64,000 bases of DNA from Solanum dulcamara (Eukaryota > Streptophyta > Magnoliopsida > Solanales > Solanaceae). The translations under genes and the position numbers were made by a program. Under the pieces are notes generated by a model. That model was not told where the DNA came from, made no database searches, and was given only the letters and a program-made list of their open reading frames with translations. The stretch lies in contig NC_077238.1 in NCBI RefSeq assembly GCF_947179165.1, positions 47,782,293 to 47,846,292 on the forward strand, in the 5' to 3' direction. Below are positions 1 through 12,286 of this stretch, piece after piece (position 1 is the first letter of the stretch; every line of letters begins with the position of its first letter).

Positions 1-608
1 AGCAAGAGAAGAAGGAGGAGAAGAAGGAGAAGAAGAAGGAGGAGGAGAAGGAGGAGAAGAAGGAGAAGGAGAAGGAGGAGTAATAGGAGGAGAAGAAGGA
101 GGAGAAGGAGAAGGAGGAAAAGGAGAAGAAGGAGAAGGAGAAGGAGAAGGAGAAGGATAAGGAGAAGAAGGAGAAAGAGAAGGAGGAGGTGAATGAGGAG
201 AAGAAAGAGGAGAAGGAGAAGGAGGAGAAGAAGAAGAAGGAGAAGAAGAAGGAGAAGGAGGAGAAGGAGAAGGAGAAGGAGAAGGAGAAGGAGAAGAAGG
301 AGAAGAAGAAGGAGGAGGAGAAAGAGGAAGATGAGAAGGAGGAGGAGGAGGAGGAGGAGGAGGAAGAGGAGGAGGAGGAGAATAAGGAGGAGCAGAAGGA
401 GGAGAAAAAGGAGGAGGATAATAAGGAGGAGAAGAAGAAGGAGAAAGAGAAGAAGAAGAAGAAGGAGGAGAAGGAGGAGGAGTAGGAAGAGAAGTAGAAG
501 GAGAAGAAAGAGGAGAAGAAGAGGGAGAAGAGAGAGGAGTATTAGGAGTAGTAGGAGTAAGAGGAAGAGGAGGGGGAGGAGAAGGAGGAGGAGGAGATGA
601 AGAAGAAG
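1..608 (+). repeat. Polypurine tract 1 (GGA/GAA)n
   Basis: Almost pure purine on the plus strand, built of GGAGAA, GAAGGA and GGAGGA words with a few TAG or AAT interruptions towards the right. It begins before the window edge, so its full length is unknown. The frames it keeps open translate only to Lys/Glu/Arg or Leu/Ser/Pro runs and are not genes. Long homopurine tracts of this kind can form triplex (H-DNA) structures; that is a property of the class, not shown here. Confidence 0.95.
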
Positions 609-946
609 ACCCCCAAGACATGGTATCAATCGGTAGTCGAGCTAATACACTAATAAGAAATACAAAGTTTATACATATACAATGATATTATTAACGAGCT
701 AATAAACTAATAAGAAAGTACAAGGTTTGTACATATACAATAATACTACTAATAATAATACAAATAGTTTCCAAATACGAAATCAAGACTAGTCCAAGCC
801 CAAAATAGAAGGACATAAGCAATATTAAATACCAAGAGCTCACCCACATCTCCAAAATCTAAGAGCTGCACCACATGATATCCAACTCAGTAGTCAAAAC
901 CCGTATGATGATCTGCAAGGTGCAGAAGTCTAGTATGAGTACCAAC

Positions 947-1294
947 AAAAGAAGGAGCAGAAGAAGGAGAAGAAGGAGGAGAAGAAGAAGGAGAAGAAGG
1001 AGGAGAAGGAGGAGAAAAAGGAGGATGAGAAGAAGGAGAAGAAGGAAGAGAAGTAGGAGGAGGAGAAAGAGGAGAAGGAGAAGGAGAAAGAGGAGGAGAA
1101 GGAGGAGAAGAAGGAGGAGAAGGAGAAAAAAGAGAAAGAGAAGGAGGAGAAGAAGAAAAAGGAGAAGAAGGAGGAGAAGAAGGAGAAGAAGAAGGAGAAG
1201 AAGAAGGAGAAGGAGGAGGAGGAGAAGCAGCAGGAGGAGGAGGAGGATAAGGAGGAGGAGAAGGAGAAGGAGGAGAATAAGGAGGAGCAGAAGG

Positions 1295-1326
<32 letters not shown>

Positions 1327-1435
1327 GAGGAGAATGAGAAGAAGAAGGAGGAGAAGGAGGAGAAGAGGGAGGAGTAGTAGAAGTAGTAGCAGTAGTAGTA
1401 GTAGTAGGAGGAGGAGGAGGAGGAGGAGAAGAAGA
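947..1435 (+). repeat. Polypurine tract 2 (GGA/GAA)n
   Basis: Second purine tract, about 489 bp, with the same hexamer words as tract 1 and a TAG-rich stretch near 1375-1406. It sits between the two copies of a non-repetitive flank and ends in the same GAAGACCCCC junction as tract 1. No coding potential. Confidence 0.95.
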
Positions 1436-2485
1436 CCCCCAAGACATGGTATCAATCGGTAGTCGAGCTAATAAACTAATAAGAAAGTACAAGGTTTATA
1501 CATATATAATTATATTATTAAAGAGTTAATAAACTAATAAGAAAGTATAAGGTTTATACATATACAATGATACTAATAATAATAATACAAATTGTTTCCA
1601 AATACGAAATTAAGACTAGTCCAAGCCCAAACTAGAAGGAGATAAGAAATATTAAATGCCAAGAGCTCACCCGCATCTCTAAAATCCAAGTGCTGTACCG
1701 CACAATATCCAACTCAGTAGTGAAAACCCGTATGATGATCTGCAAGGTGCAGAAGTCTAGTATGAGTACCAATAAGTGGCCCATTGTAGGTATCAGCTGA
1801 TTGAGGTCCAAAGATAAAGCAAGTCTAAAGAATTTGTAATCAAGGAGTAAATATCACAAGTAACTAACAAGAATAATATAGAAGCCTGCAATAAGAAACA
1901 TCTAATATAAGAAAGAGAGAAGATAAGAGATAATAAAGAAAACCGAGGACGTACCCGGTGGCACCAAACAAGATGTAAAAATAGATATACAATATGAAAA
2001 AGGACAACTAAGTGACAACCTACTAATAGAACTAAACACAGATATCATATAATGGCCCAAAAGTCTGTATCACTAAATCTCTGAACAAAAAGATAGATAA
2101 ATAAGAACAAGGGCAGAAACTACTTTCAAATAATAGACCACTCTTTATACCACCACAAGTTCGTAAATAGTAAGTCAATACCTCCTAAGCCCTTGTGAGC
2201 CCATGAAGTTCACTTACAAATATGTAAACCCATACGACATCCCATACTACCAATAGGTACAAACAAATATGCTGGTGATAGGCAATGCAAATATGAATGG
2301 AAGTAATGCAGAAAACCAGTAGTATCATCTGTACCAAGTGCCTTAAACCAAGATATATATACACCTACTTGTAGTCCCGACCAGGAAGTAGGACCCATGA
2401 GAGTCTATGGTATTTCTATGGAGGCGCAGAAAACCCCCTATATATCACTTGGTTCCGATCTAGGTCTTATATCAATCTATAAATA

Positions 2486-2662
2486 AGTGCATCCTCGTTG
2501 CCTTGAATTAATATCATAAAATGAGTGCATCTTTGATGCCTCAAATTGATATAATAAAATGAGCGCATCCTCGATGCCTTGAATCAATATCATAAAATAA
2601 GCGCATCCTTCATGCCTCGAATTAATATTATAAAATGAGTGTATCCTTGATGCCTCCAGTCC
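2486..2662. repeat. 38-39 bp minisatellite, about 4.5 copies
   Basis: Imperfect direct repeats of a unit starting GTGCATCCTCGATGCCT and ending in ATCATAAAATGA, period 38-39 bp, inside the decayed LTR. Units differ from each other by several substitutions. Other family A LTR copies carry unrelated minisatellites at a comparable place. Confidence 0.85.
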
Positions 2663-4916
2663 ACTAGAAATAGTAGTAGTAAAGGTAGTACGACCCTCAT
2701 TCGAAAATCAGTATAAAATAGTTTAGGCTACAAACTAGCTTTCTCAAATCAATGCCAAGAACTAATGCATACACCGGGGTCAACTACATCCATAATAAAA
2801 TAATGATCCAATGCAATGCACGCCATCACCAATACCTAAAAAACACTTACAATCATATACAATAATGACACCACAAGCACCTTACCCTCTAGAGCATACA
2901 AATAGGTCTCACAAATACAACCGACCTCTAATCAAGGTCTAAAGCTCAAATCTACTACTCTAACTCAATCACATGGCCCAAAAGGGATCTCAACCCTAAC
3001 TGGGTAACAAGGAAGAAGAAAATGAGGAAACAGGTGCTCATGTAGTCAATCAATATCTCTAGATCTAACTAGGAAAAATATCACCTCGAGTTTATAAGCA
3101 TAGATAGCCCCGCCAAACAACAACAAGAAAGAATAAGGGATTCTAACTCTAAATCCAAGAATAAAACACAATAGTAATTCATAAGCCTAACCAGGTTGAA
3201 ATCACTACACCAAGGCTCTAATATAGGTGCTATAATAGCGAAGGATACTATGTCTCATAATTTATGACCAACAACAGCCACATCAACTAAGTTTCATCGC
3301 AAAATTAATTCTAAGGAAAACAATTCCACCAACCACCATAACATCAATCAAGTCACCTAAAATAGGCTAATCAAGGCAAAACTAATCAAGTCACCTAAAA
3401 TAGGCTAATCAAGGCAAAACTAAGGCATAATTATTAAGCTTACAAAATAGATGGGAAATCTAATAATGGCAAACTAGCCTAAGGCAAATATCGGGACAAC
3501 AAGAAAATAATTTAAGAGTCAAGCCTTACCCATCACAAACAATCCAAACCACAAGCAAATTATACTAAACAATTGAAGCTCAATCAAAGAATAGGAGACC
3601 GTAGCCTACCTCGAAGCCAAATACGTGCACTCCAAGTCCACTTCTTAGAAGCTTTTTGCATCAAAAATCACTTCAAAATCCTCCACGCTATCAAAATGTT
3701 GATCACCTCTTCAGTACGAATATTTTGACACTAAAATCATATTTTTCAAAGATGGATCCATAATAGGGTCTAGAACGGGATTGTGAGACCCACAATGGGA
3801 ATCCCAAAAATGACTCCATGAAAATATTCTACACGCATTATTGAGCTTACCCAAAATGGGACACAAATCAATGATAAAAACAACCTAAATCAGACAAATA
3901 TTTAAAAGCTCTATTAAAGCCCAAACTAAGCTTTGACAGCCCCTTCAGATAAGAAATTACCTCAAATCGACGATCCTCATGCTTCCCCGAACATGCCAAC
4001 ATGTAGCCACAATCAACACGAACCCACCAGACTTGGAATCACTAAACATGGATCTCCCTAGCTTCTAAAATTGATGAATTAAAATGGGAGTCGGGGTTGG
4101 TTCGCGTTTGGTCTTAAACTAAAAGACAAAGCATCACAATAGCGGAGCACTATGCTCGCAATTGCCAGTTTCAAAGAAAATGCACATCATAATCATGATA
4201 GTGACCTTACGATCATGAAGGCCTAATAGAGAGAGGTCCATAATCGCAATAGAAGGTATCGCGATTGCGAAGGCCAAGGTTGGCCTACAACAGCAAAGTA
4301 CTGTAACAAAATTTTGGCCAAGACCAAATTCTTCGATAGGGTGCTCGGGATTCATTCAGAATTTTGTGTGCACAAATGGACTCTACTACCCTACCAAATT
4401 CGACATTCTAGACTCAATAGAATAATATAAATTTCTATCCGAGGTTATCTCAAAAAAATGTGGGTCCCACACCCAAATATAATTTTTGTCATTTCTACAA
4501 AAGGGCTTGAAATGAGACCGAAAGCCTCGGGACATGAACGAACGGTTGTTCTAGACCAAACTCAAAACTATAGAGTTAACCGCGCCGATGAAATTTTAAT
4601 CGAGTTACTTTTACTAAGAATGTTGATCATGGTCAATATTAGGCTAAATTTCAAAGGATAAAGCCCAAATGTCCTCAAACTTGCACCGATTGCCTCAATA
4701 CTCATGCAGAATAATTTTGCCATTATGGAGCTGATGAAACCATCAAAATTCCATTATGAAGTCGTTTTCCTTGAGTTTAAACCAAAGTAAATTGTTCAAA
4801 CTCCAAGAGCTCTAAGACAAGAAAATGGAAATAAAATCTAAATGAATGACCAGGCGACCAAACTGTTAGTACTAGTAAGTCATAAAGAGCTTGGGATATT
4901 CAAAGGATAACTTTAA

Positions 4917-7897
4917 ATGTTGAAAAGATCAAAACGGAGGAAAATAACTTGGAGGGCCATCAAATGTTCGGTTGTCTGGTCGTTCATTTGGAATTTATGT
5001 CTGTTTCTCTGTTTCCAAACTTTTGAATCTTGTATAGTTGATTTTTATCAAAACATTAGGTAATCGATCTCAATTTTTTTTTGATGGTGCCATAAGCTCT
5101 TGAATGACCATTTTGGTCTTGTAGCATGATCGACTCAAGTTCCAAGGCTTTTGGGGCAAGTTTGGACTATTAGGCCTTTTAGCCTTTGAGTTTTGGCCTA
5201 TGTTTGACCTTGGTAAATATTTTTGGAAATTGTGCTTGAATGGAAATTTAACTAGCACAGTTAGCTCTTAAATATCGAGTTTAGTCTAGAATGATCTTTC
5301 GTGCACCTTTTAAGTTTCTGGTCTAATCTCTAGGTCCTTTGTATAATTTGCTAAAAATGACACTTGGGTGTGAAGCCCATTTTATGTTGAGATGACCTCG
5401 AATAGAAATTTTTACTATGCCATTGAGTCTAGAACATCAAATTTATTGGGGTAGACTAGTTTTTTTAAACGCACGGGATTTCAAACGAATTTTGAACACC
5501 CCGACGGAGGTTTTGGAGTTGGCAAAACTCTGCTGGTGCAGCTGTGTATGATTCTTCTGCTTTTGCAGCCTAGCTTCTCTTTACCAATTCTCTCTTAAGT
5601 GGCCAAGGTTTTGCTTAAGCGAGGCCCTCCTATTAGGCACTGGTCATTAAAAAGGCCTGGTCATTTAGGGGGTGGTCGGTTTACTGATATTTTGGTGTCT
5701 TTTGCGACGCTTAGGATTTCTTTTAAGAACCATATTTCAACTTAGTTCTCCATTTTCAAAACTAGATATCTCTCTTAATTAGGCTCCGTTTTGGATGATT
5801 CAAAGGCTGGATTATTAGGCATTATTGGGGTTACTTATTGGAGTCATTCAAAAATGATGGAGAGTCTTTGTTTTAGGTAGTTTCTATGTTTTAGCTGCTT
5901 CTTTGTACCTCTTTTTAGCAAAAATGGTGATTCTTATGCCTCATAAGGTTGTGGCTATTTCGAGCCCTAAATTATGTTCCATTTTGGGACACAAGTTTGG
6001 GGGCTAATTAAGGCCCTTTCAGGGAATCACTTTTATAATTTCTAGCACGGGTCCCACATTCTTATTTTAGTCTCTAAAATTGGTCCATCACTATTTGTGT
6101 GATTTAAGTGTCTGAAAAATAGTAATAACATTGTGATTTAATTTTTGATAGCGTGACAACATTCTGAGGCCGTTTAAAAAAGAAAGGCTCCGATATATTA
6201 ATTTTGGAGCACGCTTGATCGACCAAAAGGTAGGCTACTTCTTATCTCTTCTTAGACTGAGCATGAATGTTTAAATGTATGTTGAATTGGTAGTTGATCA
6301 TGCTTAATTCCTAGAATCCATATTCATTGCCATTTTTATGTATTTTTGGCAATGAAAGCATGTTGGTTGTGTTAGTTGATCATCTAGACCTTGTGGTGTG
6401 ACTTAGTTGTGGCTTGTGTTTTATATTGGAAGCATGTTTGGCCTTAGTCTTGGCTTAGACTAGTGATTTTGATCGACTAGTGTATATTTAGATCCATTAG
6501 GCCTTAGAATCTCTCTAATTGTATTTCGAATAGTTTTGCTCCCTGTATACTAATATAACAGGCTTGAGTCTGATAGTCTGGCCATAGTTAAGCAGTAAAA
6601 CATCTCTTGAAACCTTTCATAAATTCCAGTGTACTTGGTTTGTGGTTTGGAATTCGCTCATCAATTCTAGTTATATTTGGTTTGGGCTTGGAGAGATTTA
6701 TCAATGACACTCAATTGACTGTTGATCCTAAATCTAACAGATTTGCCTCCATTCGTGGTTCAAGTTCCTAGTTTTCTCCACCAGGTGCTGTTCAAGTTCA
6801 TGCCTTGGTATTTTCTTCCTTGGTTCAAGTCCTAGGACATCTTCAGTCATAGTTAGAGTCCACCGCTATTTGTAGCTGTGGTTAGAGTTCACCCCTATCT
6901 GCAACCTTGGTTTAAGTCCATCGCTATCTTTAACCTTGATTCGATTCCTTGGCCACTTACATACTTGCTACGAGTTCCTAATTATCCTTAACCTTGGTTC
7001 GAGTCCTCATTTATTCCAATCTCATTTAAATTACTTGGCTTCATATTTGCTTCAGTTCAATTCCTTAGCTCCTATTCATCTATGAATAAAGTTTCAGGAA
7101 CTTAGTTGGTTAAGTTCAAGTCTGTGGAAGGTTGTAATAATCTTGGAAACATGGACATGTTCTCTTTATTGTTATTAACTCTTCTGTGCACTTGTCGGGC
7201 GTATGGGGTCCATTCAGGTTTTACTTAAACTTATGCACGAGATACTCACCAAGCTTATGGGGGGGCCGATTTGAATTAGTAAGATTTTTTTCTTTCATTG
7301 GGTTTTAGTACACTCATGTGCATCCCAATTATAATTCCACCTTTTGTCTCTCGTTGTGTTTAAATTTTATCATATCATATTACTTTTACTTTTTTTTCTC
7401 AGTTGACCTATGATGCCTACTGGGTACCTATTATTTTGGTACTCATACTGCACTCATACTCATACTGCACTCTACATCTTGTTTTGTGATGCATGTCCAA
7501 GCATCAACTACCAACTTTGAATTCAAGCTTGATGTAGTATGATTCAGAGTTGAAGGTGAGCACATGTCATCCTTGATTTACCCATCTTCTTTTGTATATA
7601 TATATATTATGACTAGTCTTTTGCTTTTTGAGATAAGTCTTATTGTTATGGTCTACTTTTGGGACTTGTATTTAGTTTGTAGTAGCTCTGTACTTGCGAC
7701 TTCCAGGTTGTGGGGGGGATCTTTTATTGTATATATTTTTATTTTTTTCCACTTGTTTTTTCTATTTCTATTATTGTTTAAACCCTATTTAGTTTCTATA
7801 CTTCCTTCTATTACTTATAGTTCCGGGATATGGGTCATCTTACCTACTGATGGGTTATAGTGGGTTCCATCATGAATAGAGAAATCGAGTCATAACA
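4917..7897 (+). mobile_element. Family A 5' LTR, plus orientation (element A1)
   Basis: Matches the family A LTRs at 50743-53930 and 56423-58242 along most of its length: GGTTGTCTGGTCGTTCATTTGG near 4960, ATGACACTTGGGTGTG near 5355, CATCTAGACC-type text near 6380, the GGTTCAAGTCC minisatellite at 6750-7060, and TGATGCCTACTGGGTACC near 7410. It ends in GAGTCATAACA at 7897, followed three bases later by a tRNA-Met-like primer binding site. That makes it a 5' LTR. The first bases are decayed, so the start is uncertain by about 30 bp. Confidence 0.8.
6750..7060 (+). repeat. Minisatellite with GGTTCAAGTCC core inside LTR A1
   Basis: About seven imperfect units of 30-55 bp, each carrying a variant of GGTTCAAGTCC (for example 6757, 6822, 6880, 6909, 6938, 6996). 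The copy at 6996-7006 reads GGTTCGAGTCC, which fits the RNA polymerase III box B consensus GGTTCGANTCC. Confidence 0.75.
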
Positions 7898-7900
7898 AGT

Positions 7901-7912
7901 TGGTATCAAACC
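7901..7912 (+). other. Primer binding site, initiator tRNA-Met type
   Basis: TGGTATCAAACC, three bases after the LTR end, resembles the usual plant gypsy PBS TGGTATCAGAGC (complement of the 3' end of initiator tRNA-Met) with a few mismatches. It fixes the preceding LTR as the 5' LTR of a plus-strand element. Confidence 0.75.
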
Positions 7913-8100
7913 CCATATTCACTAATCTCACTTGTATAAATCTAACATCTAGTAGAGTCCTACAGATCAGTGCGGAGACGTCTGTAACTTATGATTGAGT
8001 TTACAAGATGTCGTTAGGAATCTTTCTATTTTGTATCACTTTCATGCAATGAGTTTATTATCAGTTTCACCAAATCTCACTTTCTTTACCCTTTTACAGG

Positions 8101-9464
8101 ATGGCTCGCACGCGCGATAGAGCGGCTGGAGGGTGATGTACCCTAGCTTGTAGGCCGAACCCCATCTAGGGGTATAAGTCAACTCAAGTCGCGATAGGGA
8201 TACAACACCAACCTATGATATAGAGAGGAATCTAGAGCCGTAGGAAGAGCCATAAGTATCTCTACTTTATCACTAGTTTGTGGGGCTGGGGCCAACCCAG
8301 CCTCTACCCCCACTAGCTATAGACCCCAATCTTAAGGCTGCTATTACTCAGCTCCTAATAGTGGTTGGCAACAAGAAATAGGTGCCTACTCTAGCTCCAG
8401 CCCCAGATATGCCAGCATAGTAGAGTCAGCTTGCACAAGAGGTTCTAGAGGTTTCACCACCTCTGACACCTATCACCACCCAGCTAAATGATTTTGATGG
8501 TGTTATGCCATTACGAGAGCTGAAGATGCTTGGAGTGTTCTTGAGATTATCACAACCGAGGTTTTTTGGGGTGATTGGAGAGGCTTCCCATTAGTCTCTT
8601 ACTACCTATTGAGAGAGACTATATGCTTTGGGGTTGGTGGAGTCATAAGGAGTCGACTTTACTATGTAACAACTTGATTTTCCTGCCAGGCGGTGGTGGC
8701 ATTCCTACATAGAGACCAGGCCAGGTGGGTGTCCATCAGTGTCTTAGACAAAGTTCTCAAAGACCTTCTTGGCTAGATTTATTCCATGGAGTGTTAGAGA
8801 TTAGATTAGTGATCATTTTTCGATGTTGGATCAAGGCTCCATGATTGTGTCACATTATGAGGCCACATTCCATGAGCTATCCTTTCATGCTACTATGAGG
8901 CTACCTACTGAGGAGGAGAGAGTTTGGTGCTTCCTTAGAGGATTGAGACTCTAGTTGTGGATAGAGACTTAGTCTATGGTTTCAGTAGGCTGTTTATTTC
9001 TTGATGTTGTGGATCATGCATGCACACTTTAGAAACTCCATCATGAGGCCCATTGAGGCAATGACAAGTGTGTTAGGCATAAGGATAACCACAATGGATC
9101 CCATTTTAGGCCCAGAGACTCTTATAATCCAGCCGTCTATTTCAGGCCTCCTATATGTTTCAAAGGGTCACCAGCACCGTTAGGGTGGTTCTAGTGTCAG
9201 TCCAAGTTAGGTCTAAGGTGGTTCACAATCAGGTTCCTCTAGTCGTTGTGGCTAGCCTCCAATTATGAGTAAACTGCCGCAAGGTTGTTTTGATTGTATG
9301 GAGCTTGAACACTGGTCTAGAAAGTGTCTCTTCTGTCAGACAATCGCACCAACTCTAAAGAAAGCTTGACCAGCCCCAACAACAATACCTTTGATTAGAG
9401 GCGGAGGCAGGGTCAAGATGGTGGAGTGGTTATCATGGTGCATGGGGAAGTCCCTGAGGAGGCT
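8101..9464 (+). pseudogene. gag: Ty3/gypsy gag wreck of element A1
   Basis: A Met-Ala-Arg-Thr-Arg start at 8101 is followed by a frame broken by many stops and frameshifts. Recognisable pieces in order are a Leu-Arg-Leu-Ser-Gln-Pro-like block near 8540, the capsid-like stretch near 8680-8990 (WW...Y, then FIPW-, DQFS-, LDQGSMTVS-like and EERVWCF-like text) and a CCHC zinc knuckle at 9286-9327 (CFDCMELEHWSRKC, C-x2-C-x4-H-x4-C, all four ligands kept). This is the nucleocapsid end of gag. No protease or RT follows: at about 9465 the sequence jumps into an unrelated family B-like LTR, so the rest of the element is lost. It makes no functional protein. Confidence 0.8.
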
Positions 9465-10810
9465 ACACGGGCAACACAATTTGGGACTTTAGGTTGCTTC
9501 TAGGATTCCCTTGGGTAATCAACTACGTTACCGGACCAAACCCCACTAAGAAGCCCTCGGTGCTTAGTCAATATCCCAATAAAAACTCATAAAACATGAT
9601 CATAACATAATAGGGAATGATAGTTACTGCCTATGAATCCATCTTTGTAAAACATTAGGAATAACTCATTAACTTAGTGATTCATAAGAATCCATAACTT
9701 CGCTGAGAATTGTACTCATCACTATCTTTAACATGATAATATGAGAATCAGACTTCACACTATAATAACTTGTTGGATCTTAACTTTGATCATCATCATA
9801 ACTTTCATCATAAACTCATAATCTCAATTATAAATCATCAAAACTTTCATTGAAAATCATTGACCTCATGATCAACTCATAAAATTATCTTTAACTTTCA
9901 TAATCATAACTTAAAAGTAGCATTATGCATGGGAATTCACGTTTCAACTTAAAATCATGCAATTCATATATAAGCATGCATATAATGATCCTTGATAACA
10001 TCTAAAAATGGAATTTAAATCAAACTAATGTAATTAATTAAAACTAGGGTTCATAATCAATTGAAATTGCATGAAAACTTGAGAAAACATTTGGACTCCA
10101 TGGGTGAAAGGACCCTTGGATCAATCTCCACATACCTTGATTGAATTCACTAAGAATTGAAGAAGAAACCTTGAAGAAATGTGGAACCCTATCTTGTCGC
10201 TTGAAGAGAAACCTTGAGAGAATTGAGTTCTTTGCCTTAGAGAATTTTGAAGAATGAGTTGAATAGGACGAGAATTTGAAGAATTGAATATATATAGACT
10301 TTGAACTTTTCCATAAAAGTATCTAGATTCATTGAACTAAACTTTAGAAAAGACATGAATACCCTTCATTAAAACATGGCCAAATAACCCTACGAGGCAC
10401 TTCTATAAGTCGTGGAAGAAATGACGAGTCATTAAGACAACTCATGTTGCAGGTCTGAGGAATGGTCTTAAAATAGAACCTCTAAAGTTTGGAATGAATC
10501 GTTATTATGACTCGTCAACTCATCTAAGGGTCATGGATTTGGTCCATCGTGCAGGTCCCTAAACCTGCAACTTTGAGAGCCTTTGATCATTTGGTTACGA
10601 CTAGGTATTACGGGATGTAGACACTCCTACGGCTCATCCTATTGAGTCTTACAGTTTCATCTAAGGTTTGTTATGGATGAACCCTTGGGACTCACTCTAC
10701 AACTCACTCTTATGAGTTATATTAATCTCTACGAGTTGTAGAGTGACTCGTAAACATGAGTTAGTTAAAAATTTGAGATTCTAACTTTCCAACTTCTGGG
10801 GTCTTATACA
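9465..10810 (-). mobile_element. Family B-like LTR fragment (minus orientation)
   Basis: The left part (ACACAATTTGGGACTTTAGG and the CCTCGGTGCTTAG text) matches 21140-21230 and 18010-18100 in family B LTRs. The right end, TTTCCAACTTCTGGGGTCTTATACA region, matches the family B LTR start at 14945-14967 and closes with a TG..CA-type terminus at 10810. It is cut on the left at the gag A1 junction. The part rich in gactcg/cgagtc words at 10400-10760 resembles the same region of the B LTRs but is well diverged, so this is a subfamily. Confidence 0.75.
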
Positions 10811-11564
10811 ATTTTACTTATTTTCATTACCTTAATTAAAATATATATAACCTACAAATATATCCTATTTTTTCACTTAAACTATAGCATAAATCTGTAG
10901 TAATAGAATACTTATATTGTTTCTAACTCACAAGTCCATTTGGGATCGATACATAACTCTTTAGACACTCTATACTACTTGTACGACTATGTACACTTGC
11001 ATGTCTATTAGAAGCAAACTATATTTTGATATTGTTGTTAGGGACTTAGATATTTGAATTTTTTAGTTTAATGTTTGTTTATTCAGGTGTTAATAACTTG
11101 ATCTTAGTCATTGCTTCTTCAAGAATGGAATCTACTTACCAAAACACTGGCACAAAACTAAGAAGTACTTAACTCACATCCTGAGTCAAAAAGACTACCT
11201 CACCAAAGAAAGAAAGAACTTTATCCAACAATAGCAGTAATATGAAGCTAATCTTACAAAGATGCCAGTACCGCCAGTGGCTGTGTGCGACATGGTGGTC
11301 CCACTTATTGGTAATATCACTTTTAGCATCCATAGATTAGAGGTAGATTTGATATTAATTAGAACATGGTGCAATTACTACTCACAAGGTGGCAGTTGAC
11401 AATTCTAAAACATGAGGATTCACAACAACATATTAAAAATTTTCTGGAGACCAGTTACACATACATACAGGCAAGAGTCTCAGCCGATTATGTGAGGCTC
11501 ACATTTTTTTTGTTTTTCCTTCTTAGAAAGCAAAGAGGTGGTTGAAGCCTAAACCTCCTAACTC
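10811..11564. other. AT-rich stretch without recognisable feature
   Basis: No open frame of note, no repeat and no LTR end that I can identify. It may be the 5' part of the Tat/Athila-like element whose gag fragment follows, but nothing in it shows that directly. Confidence 0.5.
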
Positions 11565-12286
11565 TATTATTTTGTGGAATGACCTTGTAGGAAAATTTTT
11601 AATTCACTTGTTTCTATTTGGAATGACTACAAGGTTGAGAAGCAAAATATTGAGTGTTAAATAGTAAGAAGGGAGAATCTATATAAAATATGGGAAAGAG
11701 TCAAATCTCTACTCAAAGACTGTTTGCATTATCATCGTATGAATGAGATCTTAGTTCATACCTTCATTGAAAGTGTTGAACCACATATAGATATATTTCT
11801 TGATTCTACAACAGGTGGTCAGGATTTTAAAAAGACATATGATAAGATATATGTGCTCCTTAATTGAATCTCACAAGGTAATTTAGACTGAATAGTGACA
11901 GATCAAGAATTGTGGTAAATTAGGTCAAAAATATAGTTGGAGTTGATGGAATCACAATAATTGAGAAGCAAAATATTGAAATTTAAATAGTAAGAAGGGG
12001 ATAATCTATACCAAGCATGGAAAATATTTAAATCTCTCCTCAAAGACTATTCTATCATCATCAGATGAATGAGATCCTAGTTCATACCTTTATTCAAAGT
12101 GTCGAACCGCATACAAAATGATTGCTTAGTTCTTTAACAGGTGGCCAGTCTTTGAAAAAGACGTTGGCCTATTTGTACTTGTTGATTGATTTTCACAAGG
12201 TAATCCAAACAAGAATAGTGATAGATTGAGAGTTGTGGTGAAAAAGGTAAATGATATGCTTTAAGTTGATGGAATCACCAAATTTT
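11565..12286 (+). pseudogene. gag: Tat/Athila-like gag fragment, duplicated
   Basis: Around 11565-11640 the plus strand reads approximately PNSIILWNDLVGKFL, followed by a TTRLRSKI block. It continues with a WERVKSLLKDCLHYHRMNE block at about 11690-11760 and an ESVEPHIDIFLDSTTGGQ block at 11770-11825. The order W..L..KFL, LR.EI, W-E-R-x-K-x-L-L, then T-G-G is the pattern of the gag capsid domain in plant Tat/Athila-type gypsy elements. The last block is repeated in a second copy at 11961-12286. Several stops interrupt it. No PBS, LTR or pol part of this element is visible. Confidence 0.65.
11635..12286. repeat. 326-bp tandem duplication within the gag fragment
   Basis: TTGAGAAGCAAAATATTGA at 11635 recurs at 11961, and similarity continues across the unit through the ATGAATGAGATC and TCATACCTT words. 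The copies differ by roughly a sixth of positions plus small gaps, so the duplication is old. Confidence 0.8.

Larger units (their letters stand above)
1..1773. repeat. Tandem duplication of purine tract plus flank, ~826 bp period
   Basis: The sequence after the first tract (GACCCCCAAGACATGG at about 608, through GTATGAGTACCAA ending near 945) recurs after the second tract (about 1434 to 1772) at a constant offset of 826-827 bp, with scattered substitutions and small indels. The unit is therefore [purine tract + about 340 bp of LTR-like flank], duplicated once. The flank resembles the 3' end of family A LTRs in minus orientation (compare 30600-30960), so the duplication happened inside an old LTR. 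Confidence 0.85.
609..4902 (-). mobile_element. Decayed LTR of Ty3/gypsy family A (minus orientation)
   Basis: From about 4330 to 4902 this matches the start of family A LTRs read on the minus strand: the same succession seen at 32940-33536 and, reversed, at 50743-51340 (a GGGTGCTCGGGATT block, a GGGTCCCACACCCAA block, a TCATGGTCAATATTAGGC block). The LTR start lies at about 4902. The left part, around 1757-1800, matches the region just upstream of the LTR end. The copy is longer than its relatives because of a 38-bp minisatellite and the purine-tract duplication. I see no internal coding sequence beside it and no target-site duplication, so solo LTR or truncated element cannot be decided. 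Confidence 0.7.

Noticed and set aside
189..600. Open frames of 98 and 135 codons in the first purine tract
   Set aside because: Pure Lys/Glu or Arg repeats caused by GGA/GAA microsatellite; no start context or complexity of a protein.
859..1492. Leu-, Ser- and Pro-rich open frames of about 200 codons over the second purine tract
   Set aside because: They are translations of the same purine repeat on both strands.
4134..4355. Minus-strand 73-codon open frame
   Set aside because: Within a decayed family A LTR, not open in the other copies.
7564..7860. Plus-strand hydrophobic open frame of 98 codons
   Set aside because: Lies in the AT-rich end of LTR A1, in a stretch shared with LTRs at 53740-53900 and 57930-58190 where it is not open.
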